In this document: one piece after another, positions 21,617-27,753 of the stretch
Position numbering within the stretch: the stretch's first letter is position 1
Layout of the letters: each line of letters opens with the position of its first letter
Assembly (NCBI GenBank): GCA_937896665.1
Contig: CALBNS010000106.1
Location: 1-27,753 of the forward strand
Length of the DNA: 27,753 nt
Source of the DNA: an uncultured Clostridia bacterium
Lineage (GTDB): Bacteria > Bacillota > Clostridia > Lachnospirales > Lachnospiraceae
Direction of reading: 5' to 3'
Notes under the pieces: generated by a model
The model's database searches: none
What the model saw: only the letters and a program-made list of their open reading frames with translations
What the model was told of the DNA's origin: nothing
Position numbers and translations under genes: made by a program

Positions 21617-24600
21617 ATGTTATCAAAGTATAGTGTAAAGAAACCATATACAGTTGTGGTAGCGGTGGTATTGGTGATCATCCTTGGGATTGTTTCATTT
21701 AGCAACATGACAGTGGATTTATTGCCGAGCATGAATCTGCCATATGCAATTGTTATGACAACCTATGTGGGCGCGAGTCCTGAAGAAGTAGAGATGACGG
21801 TTACGAAGCCGATTGAGCAGTCGATGGCGACGATTAGTAATATCAGCAGTGTCAGTTCCACTTCCCGGGAAAATGCGTCTGTTGTAGTTTTAGAGTTTGA
21901 ACAGACGGCCAACATGGATGCTGTTACAGTGGAGATGCGGGAAAGTCTGGATCAAATCAGTGGGTACTGGCCGGATACTGTCGGCAATCCCATGATTATG
22001 AAACTGAATCCTGATATGCTTCCTATTATGGTGGCGGCAGTCAGTGTCACAGGAAAAGATGTCACCGAATCAACCGAAATGATCGAGTCGGATATTCTTC
22101 CAGAGATTGAAAGTATCGAGGGTGTTGCATCTGTATCAGCGGGTGGTGCAATTGAAGAGACAATCGAGATTACCGTGAGTCCGGGAAAAATAAAGAATTT
22201 GAATGATGATGTGAAAGCACAGCTTGATGAGAAGTTTTCAGAGGCCGAGAAAGCACTGCAGGATGCAAAGACACAAGTCGAGAGTGGAAAACAGGCATTG
22301 GAGTCCACAGAGAAACAGATGAATGCCGCAGGTGAGGAAATTTCTAAGAAGGAAGTAGAAATTGCTCAGGGGCAGCGAGAGGTTGAGGCAAAGTTAAAAG
22401 AATTAGAACTTGCAGAGACGGAGCTGAATGCAGGACTTTTAGAAGTCAATACACAGGAAACTGCATTGAATGCACAGAAGCAGGCACTGGAGCAGTTGAA
22501 GGCGAATGAGGCCGGCATCCGGGAGGCATATGCAGAGGTTTCGGGTGCAATCGATGCAGGATATGCGACAGAGGAACTGCTTGCACAGAAGGCACAGTTG
22601 GAACAGCAGATTGATATGCTTGATCAGTATGATGTACTTTCGGAACAGATGGAAGAAGGCTCAAAGTCTATTGGAGGTGCAAAGAAAGAACTTTCAGATG
22701 GATTTGCACAGATTGAAGAGGGAAAAGCTGCATTAGCAGAGGTGAAAGAGCAGTTAAATGCAGGAAAAATTTCATTGACAGAGGCCAGGGGACAGCTGAA
22801 TTCTGCACAGATTACAGCGGCAAGCCAGATAAATACTGCAAAGATTGAGCTGGCATTAGGTGAGCAGACGATTGACGGGCAGACACAGGAGTTAGAGGAA
22901 GCGAAAGACGGTGCATATGAAAGTGCAGATTTAAGCAATATTCTGACATTAGAAATGATTAAAAATATTCTGATGGCACAGAATTTTAATATGCCTGCAG
23001 GCTATGTACAGGAGCAGGGGATTGATTATCTGATTCGCGTTGGTAATAAGTTCAAAAACATAGAGGAATTAGAAAATCTGGTTTTATTCCATATGCAGGA
23101 TATGGAGCCAGTTCGTTTAGCTGATGTGGCAGAAGTAAAGAAGGTAGACAATTCTTCTGAAGTTTATGCGAAGATGAACGGTGAATCAGGAATGGTACTT
23201 AGTATCCAGAAGCAGACCGGATATTCCACCGGAGATGTTAGCAAGCGTATTCTGGAAAAATTTGAAGCGCTGGAAGCAGAAGAGGCAGATTTGCAGATTG
23301 TTACATTGATGGACCAGGGTGTATATATTGATTTGATTGTAAATTCTGTATTGCAAAACCTTTTGTTTGGCGCGATACTTGCAATTTTGATTCTCTTGTT
23401 ATTCCTGAAAGATATCCGTCCGACGATTGTAATTGCATGCTCAATTCCAATCAGTTTGCTTGCTGCGGTTGTACTGATGTATTTCAGTGGTGTGACCTTG
23501 AATGTTATTTCCTTATCAGGACTTGCACTTGCAGTAGGTATGCTTGTAGATAACTCGATTGTTGTCATCGAGAATATTTACCGTATGAGAAATGAGGGTG
23601 TCAGTGCAAAGAAGGCTGCGATAGAGGGTGCGAAGCAGGTGGCAGGTGCGATTATGGCATCGACACTTACGACGATTTGTGTATTTGCTCCGATTATATT
23701 TACCCAAGGTATTACGAGACAACTTTTTGTGGATATGGGACTTACGATCGCATACTCCTTGTTGGCAAGTCTTGTTGTGGCATTGACCGTGGTTCCGATG
23801 ATGGCAGCTGGGCTGTTAAAAAAGACGGAAGCAAAAGAAGGCAAATTCTTTAAAAAGATACAGCATGCATACGGCAGACTGCTCGGAATGGCATTGAAGA
23901 AAAAAGCATTGGTACTGATTGGTGCATTACTTCTGTTAATTATAAGTGTGGTATTATCTGTGAGCAGGGGAACTGAATTTATGCCGGAGATGGAAAGTCC
24001 ACAGATTTCTATGACGGTAACGACGGAGGAAGGTACTTCGCTTCAGGAGACAGCAAGGATTGCTGATGAAGTGATGGAAAAATTACTTGCAATTCCGGAT
24101 ATTGCAGACGTGGGAGCAATGGCTTCTTCAGATAGTATGATGGGAATAGGCGGTTCTACATCCACAAACGTAATTTCTATCTATGCTATTTTAGAGGAAA
24201 ATCCAAAACTGTCTAATCAGGAGCTGCAGGCAAGAATTGAAGAAGATACGAAAGACATTGACTGTGAGCTAGAGCTTAGTATGTCAAGTATGGATATGAG
24301 TGCTTTGGGAAGTTCTGGTATTGTAATTTCTATTAAAGGAAAAGAGCTGGACGTTCTGCAGCAGACAGCAGATGAGGTCGCTGCGATTGTAGAGCAGGTA
24401 AAGGGTACTCAGAATGTGTCTAATGGAATGGAGGAGACAACAGAAGAACTGCGTATTATCGTAGATAAGGAAAAAGCTATGGAGCACAATCTGACTGTAG
24501 CCCAGATTTATCAGGAGATTGCAGGGCAGCTTAGTGCGGCAAAAACGGCTACTACGTTATCAACTTCAGCAAAGGATTATGATGTGTTCGTATTAGATGA

Positions 24601-25423
24601 AAAACAGGAGAGTCTGACAAGAGAAGATATTCGCGAGATGACGATTACTGTAACAAAGCAGGATGGTACAAAGGAAGAAGTCAGGTTATCGGACATAGTT
24701 TCTTTTGAAGATGCAAAGGGACTTCAGGCAATCAGCCGTAAGAATCAGAACCGTTATATTAATGTGACTGCTGAGATTGCAGAGGGTGATAATATCGGTC
24801 TTGTAAGTAATCGTGTACAGGATGCTTTGAAAGAATACGAAGCTCCAGCCGGATATACAATTGACATGGCAGGGGAGGATGAGACGATTGCAGAAGCCAT
24901 GACAGAGCTTATGAAGATGCTTGGTCTTGCAATTGTGTTCATGTATCTGATCATGGTCGCACAATTCCAGTCACTGCGCTCGCCGTTTATCATTATGTTT
25001 ACAATTCCATTGGCATTTACAGGTGGATTCCTAGGCTTATTCCTTACAGGTTCTCCGGTTAGTGTTATTGCGATGATTGGCTTTGTCATGCTGTCGGGCA
25101 TTATTGTAAATAATGGTATTGTATTTGTAGATTATGCAAATCAGCTGATTGATTGTGGTATGGATAAAAATGAGGCTCTGATTGAAACCGGAAAGACACG
25201 TCTGCGTCCGATTATTATGACAGCTCTGACGACGATACTTGGATTGTTTACTATGGCACTTGGCATGGGCCAGGGAGCAGATATGGTTCAGCCGATGGCA
25301 ATTGTTACAGTGGGTGGATTAATTTATGGAACACTTTTGACCTTATTTGTGGTACCATGTATATATGCATTATTTAACCGCAGAGAAAAAGCGAGACTAA
25401 GAGAAGGTATTGAGGAAGAGTAG
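21617..25423 (+). CDS. RND-family efflux transporter with large coiled-coil insertion
   Basis: This 1268-aa transporter has the AcrB/SwrC layout: TM1 at about residues 12-30, a first porter domain, TM2-TM6, a hydrophilic centre, TM7 near 765, a second porter domain and TM8-TM12. TM4 has GMLVDNSIVVIEN; Asp645 matches the first relay Asp of AcrB, with Asn646 at the second. Gram-positive RND proteins such as SwrC have about 1065 residues. The excess is a Gln/Glu/Ala/Lys-rich helical insertion, about residues 195-438, between ITVSPGKIKNL and the MIKNILMAQNFNMPAG segment. No membrane-fusion partner or outer-membrane channel gene is present. It likely exports amphiphiles or lipids. AGAAAGGAAGG precedes the ATG. 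Confidence 0.92.
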   Translation: MLSKYSVKKPYTVVVAVVLVIILGIVSFSNMTVDLLPSMNLPYAIVMTTYVGASPEEVEMTVTKPIEQSMATISNISSVSSTSRENASVVVLEFEQTANMDAVTVEMRESLDQISGYWPDTVGNPMIMKLNPDMLPIMVAAVSVTGKDVTESTEMIESDILPEIESIEGVASVSAGGAIEETIEITVSPGKIKNLNDDVKAQLDEKFSEAEKALQDAKTQVESGKQALESTEKQMNAAGEEISKKEVEIAQGQREVEAKLKELELAETELNAGLLEVNTQETALNAQKQALEQLKANEAGIREAYAEVSGAIDAGYATEELLAQKAQLEQQIDMLDQYDVLSEQMEEGSKSIGGAKKELSDGFAQIEEGKAALAEVKEQLNAGKISLTEARGQLNSAQITAASQINTAKIELALGEQTIDGQTQELEEAKDGAYESADLSNILTLEMIKNILMAQNFNMPAGYVQEQGIDYLIRVGNKFKNIEELENLVLFHMQDMEPVRLADVAEVKKVDNSSEVYAKMNGESGMVLSIQKQTGYSTGDVSKRILEKFEALEAEEADLQIVTLMDQGVYIDLIVNSVLQNLLFGAILAILILLLFLKDIRPTIVIACSIPISLLAAVVLMYFSGVTLNVISLSGLALAVGMLVDNSIVVIENIYRMRNEGVSAKKAAIEGAKQVAGAIMASTLTTICVFAPIIFTQGITRQLFVDMGLTIAYSLLASLVVALTVVPMMAAGLLKKTEAKEGKFFKKIQHAYGRLLGMALKKKALVLIGALLLLIISVVLSVSRGTEFMPEMESPQISMTVTTEEGTSLQETARIADEVMEKLLAIPDIADVGAMASSDSMMGIGGSTSTNVISIYAILEENPKLSNQELQARIEEDTKDIDCELELSMSSMDMSALGSSGIVISIKGKELDVLQQTADEVAAIVEQVKGTQNVSNGMEETTEELRIIVDKEKAMEHNLTVAQIYQEIAGQLSAAKTATTLSTSAKDYDVFVLDEKQESLTREDIREMTITVTKQDGTKEEVRLSDIVSFEDAKGLQAISRKNQNRYINVTAEIAEGDNIGLVSNRVQDALKEYEAPAGYTIDMAGEDETIAEAMTELMKMLGLAIVFMYLIMVAQFQSLRSPFIIMFTIPLAFTGGFLGLFLTGSPVSVIAMIGFVMLSGIIVNNGIVFVDYANQLIDCGMDKNEALIETGKTRLRPIIMTALTTILGLFTMALGMGQGADMVQPMAIVTVGGLIYGTLLTLFVVPCIYALFNRREKARLREGIEEE

Positions 25424-25441
25424 GAAAGGAAGGCAGCTGAG

Positions 25442-25975
25442 ATGATTGAGAAAGCAACCGCATTTGCAGTAAAGGCACATGAAGGACAGTTCCGAAAAGG
25501 GACGAAAAGACCGTATATCCAACACCCTTTGGAGGTTGGAAATATTGTGGCAACGATGACGAATGACGAGGAGATCATTAGCGCAGCAATTTTGCATGAT
25601 ACGATTGAGGATTGTGAAGGAGTTACGCGGGAACTGCTTGTGGGGGCTTTCTCAGAACGGGTGGCATGGCTGGTTGCGCAGGAAAGTGAAGATAAATCAA
25701 AGACATGGATGGAGAGAAAGAGTGCGACGATTTCACGCGCGAGAACTGCACCGAGAGAGGTCCAGATGATTATGTTAGGTGATAAGCTTTCAAATATGCG
25801 TGATATTGACAGGGATTATCCGGAATGCGGAGAGGCACTTTGGCAGCGATTCCGCATGAAGGATAAGAATACGATTGGCTGGTATTACAAAGGAATCAGA
25901 GATGCGCTTAAGGAAGCATTTGAAGGAGTGCCGGCGTATTATGAATATTGTAAGCTGATTGAGAGAAATTTTTAA
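25442..25975 (+). CDS. Small HD-domain protein, SpoT/MESH1-like
   Basis: This 177-aa protein has the HD_4 pattern of (p)ppGpp hydrolases: AHEGQFRKGTKRPYIQHPLEV, ILHDTIEDC with the His-Asp and Glu-Asp metal and catalytic residues, and LGDKLSNMRDI. No synthetase, TGS or ACT domain is present, so it would be a stand-alone small alarmone hydrolase or a related nucleotide phosphohydrolase. It begins 18 bases after the RND gene, with AAAGGAAGG upstream, and is probably cotranscribed. The substrate is inferred from family only. Confidence 0.82.
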   Translation: MIEKATAFAVKAHEGQFRKGTKRPYIQHPLEVGNIVATMTNDEEIISAAILHDTIEDCEGVTRELLVGAFSERVAWLVAQESEDKSKTWMERKSATISRARTAPREVQMIMLGDKLSNMRDIDRDYPECGEALWQRFRMKDKNTIGWYYKGIRDALKEAFEGVPAYYEYCKLIERNF

Positions 25976-26001
25976 AATGATAAACATAGGGGCATTGTGA
26001 A

Positions 26002-27009
26002 ATGAAAAGGATACTTATGATAGGCACCGGTGGAACGATTGCATCAAAGCAGACAGAGCATGGTTTGACACCGGGACTTACTTCAGAGGATATTTTATCT
26101 TATATACCGCAGGTAAAGGATGTTTGTCATGTGGACACACTTCAGGTATGTAATATAGACAGTACAAATGTGACACCAAAACATTGGGTAATGCTTTCAA
26201 AAACAATAGAAGAGCAGTATGCAGATTATGATGGATTTGTTATCTGTCATGGAACAGATACACTTGCCTATACTGCGGCTGCATTGTCATATATGATTCA
26301 GAATTCTTCTAAGCCGATTGTAATTACGGGTGCACAGAAACCAATTAATATGGATGTGACGGATGCGAAGACGAATTTATTGGATAGTTTTATCTATGCA
26401 TCGGATGATGACTCGCAGGACGTAACCATTGTATTTGATGGAAAAGTGATTGTGGGGACAAGGGCAAAGAAGGAGCGTGCGAAAAGTTTTAATGCATTTT
26501 CAAGTATTAATTTCCCATATCCGGCAGTGATTCAGGATCAGAAAGTGATTCGTTATATTCCATCCGTTCCTTATGAAGAAGATGTGATATTTTATCATGA
26601 TATGTGTGACAGCGTATATGTGCTGAAGATAATTCCAGGGATGAAAGCGGATATATTAAGCTATATTTTCCAAACGTATGATGCAATTGTAATCGAAAGT
26701 TTTGGCGTAGGCGGACTTCCGGACAGCATTATGAAGCGATTTTATTTTGAAATGAATGAGTGGATTGAGCGTGGGAAGATTGTCGTAATGACGACACAGG
26801 TTGCGAATGAAGGTAGTAATATGACAGTCTATGAAGTCGGTAAGAAAGTAAAACAGGATTTCAATCTGATAGAAGCCTATGATATGACTTTGGAGGCGAC
26901 GATTACAAAGCTGATGTGGCTGATGGCCCTTCCAAAGATGAAGTATGGAGAATTAAAAAAACGGTATTATACTACAATCAATAATGACATTTTGTTTACA
27001 AAGAAGTAA
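26002..27009 (+). CDS. ansA: L-asparaginase, type I/cytosolic
   Basis: This 335-aa asparaginase has both catalytic threonine motifs: GTGGTIAS near residues 8-15 and HGTDTLAYTAAALS near residues 85-98, plus ITGAQKPI. There is no signal peptide, so it is cytoplasmic, converting asparagine to aspartate and ammonia. The C-terminal AIVIESFGVGGLP and TTQVANEGS are typical. It follows the HD gene by 26 bases. Confidence 0.9.
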   Translation: MKRILMIGTGGTIASKQTEHGLTPGLTSEDILSYIPQVKDVCHVDTLQVCNIDSTNVTPKHWVMLSKTIEEQYADYDGFVICHGTDTLAYTAAALSYMIQNSSKPIVITGAQKPINMDVTDAKTNLLDSFIYASDDDSQDVTIVFDGKVIVGTRAKKERAKSFNAFSSINFPYPAVIQDQKVIRYIPSVPYEEDVIFYHDMCDSVYVLKIIPGMKADILSYIFQTYDAIVIESFGVGGLPDSIMKRFYFEMNEWIERGKIVVMTTQVANEGSNMTVYEVGKKVKQDFNLIEAYDMTLEATITKLMWLMALPKMKYGELKKRYYTTINNDILFTKK

Positions 27010-27023
27010 GTCGGGAGAGGAAA

Positions 27024-27698
27024 ATGAGAGATTACCAATATATTTTATTTGATTTAGATGGAACTTTGACGGATCCGAAAGTAGGAATTACGAAATCGGT
27101 GGCATATGCCCTGAACTATTATGGAATCAAAGTGGAAGAATTGGATTCTCTTTGCAAATTTATAGGTCCCCCATTAAAAGATTCTTTTATGAAATATTAT
27201 GGATTTGATGAGATGAAGGCGGAAGAGGCAGTAGAAAAATACAGGGAATACTTCCGCCCTCATGGAGTATATGAGAATAGAGTATATGATGGCATTGAAC
27301 ATTTGTTGAGATGTCTGAAAGAGCATGGGAAAACCGTTGTACTTGCGACGTCGAAGCCGACCGTTTTTGCAGAGACTATTTTGAAGCATTTTGACCTGTA
27401 TCACTTTTTTGATTATGTAGCGGGAAGCAAACTGGACGGTACAAGAGTGAAAAAGGGCGATGTGATTGCGTATGCACTGGAGCAGGCAGAAATTACGGAT
27501 AAGTCTCAGGCTATTATGGTAGGGGACAGGGAACACGATATTATTGGTGCCAAAGAAAATAGATTGGATGCAATTGGCGTACTTTATGGATATGGGTGCC
27601 GAGAGGAATTTGACAGGAATGGCGCAGATGAGGTCATGGCAACCGTGAAAGAATTAGAAAATATTTTATTGAGGGGAGATGCAAGTAGAACAAAGTGA
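27024..27698 (+). CDS. HAD-family phosphatase, phosphoglycolate/5'-nucleotidase-like
   Basis: This 224-aa HAD subfamily IA hydrolase has motif I FDLDGTLTD (nucleophile and acid Asp), a helical cap starting near SVAYALNYYG and containing FIGPPLKDSF, motif II in LATSKP, the Lys in RVKKGDV, and motif IV in VGDREHDIIGAKEN. The FIGPPL cap is common in the group annotated as HAD hydrolase or 5'-nucleotidase; the real substrate is uncertain. It starts 14 bases after the asparaginase gene with GGGAGAGG upstream and is probably the last gene of that run. The 55 bases beyond it to the window end show no gene. Confidence 0.88.
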   Translation: MRDYQYILFDLDGTLTDPKVGITKSVAYALNYYGIKVEELDSLCKFIGPPLKDSFMKYYGFDEMKAEEAVEKYREYFRPHGVYENRVYDGIEHLLRCLKEHGKTVVLATSKPTVFAETILKHFDLYHFFDYVAGSKLDGTRVKKGDVIAYALEQAEITDKSQAIMVGDREHDIIGAKENRLDAIGVLYGYGCREEFDRNGADEVMATVKELENILLRGDASRTK

Positions 27699-27753
27699 TT
27701 AGGAGCTTCCTGTATACTTTAAAGAGTAAAAGGAATTGACCAAAAAGAATACC

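Noticed and set aside
1..27753. CRISPR arrays, tRNA or rRNA genes, intact insertion sequences
   Set aside because: No regularly spaced repeats, no cloverleaf with a TTCRA-type arm and no transposase frame were seen on either strand by eye; tRNAscan or a repeat finder would be decisive.

Overview
The window looks like a chromosomal segment of a low-GC, spore-forming Clostridia bacterium, most likely Lachnospiraceae. The case rests on AT-rich coding sequence with strong GGAGG-type ribosome sites, a YlmC/YmxH-type sporulation protein, a CD1871A-type CXXC miniprotein beside a TlpA lipoprotein and a polyferredoxin, and Firmicute-type TrkH/TrkA, NrdR, CoaBC/CoaX and single-component RND genes. The family-level assignment is an inference. 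I saw no rRNA, tRNA, CRISPR array or intact insertion sequence.

Positions 1 to about 14.3 kb behave like an accessory, decaying region. It holds a pilin-like gene fragment at the left edge. Next comes a minus-strand redox operon: TlpA-like lipoprotein, a 45-aa CXXC protein and a membrane polyferredoxin. This is followed by a 5'-truncated LytTR response regulator and the tail of a NUDIX hydrolase. A two-gene RloA/RloB (AbiL-like) defence module has its own promoter and terminator. After about 1 kb of non-coding DNA comes an OmpR-type two-component system, then a DUF952 gene broken by an amber codon and a peptidase S51 gene whose reading frame is lost.

The most interesting part is 9.67-13.94 kb. 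A small XRE regulator is transcribed from a consensus promoter with a perfect palindrome in its spacer. It is followed by four close-packed genes: a two-TM protein with a PLD-like soluble domain, a shortened RlmN-like radical SAM protein lacking the resolving cysteine, an unrecognised 119-aa protein, and a 593-aa SAMHD1-like HD phosphohydrolase. I do not recognise this combination. Its place in a degraded island next to RloAB makes it a candidate uncharacterised defence or nucleotide/RNA-modification system; that function is inference only.

From 14.35 kb the content is housekeeping: trkH-trkA potassium uptake; ylmC/ymxH, nrdR, exoA and an isochorismatase-like hydrolase; then, across a bidirectional terminator, coaBC (minus) divergent from coaX (plus). 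A minus-strand SDR (probably the EF-P 5-aminopentanone reductase type) follows. A plus-strand run ends the window: a 1268-aa RND transporter with a roughly 240-aa coiled-coil insertion, a small SpoT-type HD protein, an asparaginase and a HAD phosphatase. CoaX has substitutions at several positions normally conserved for catalysis.
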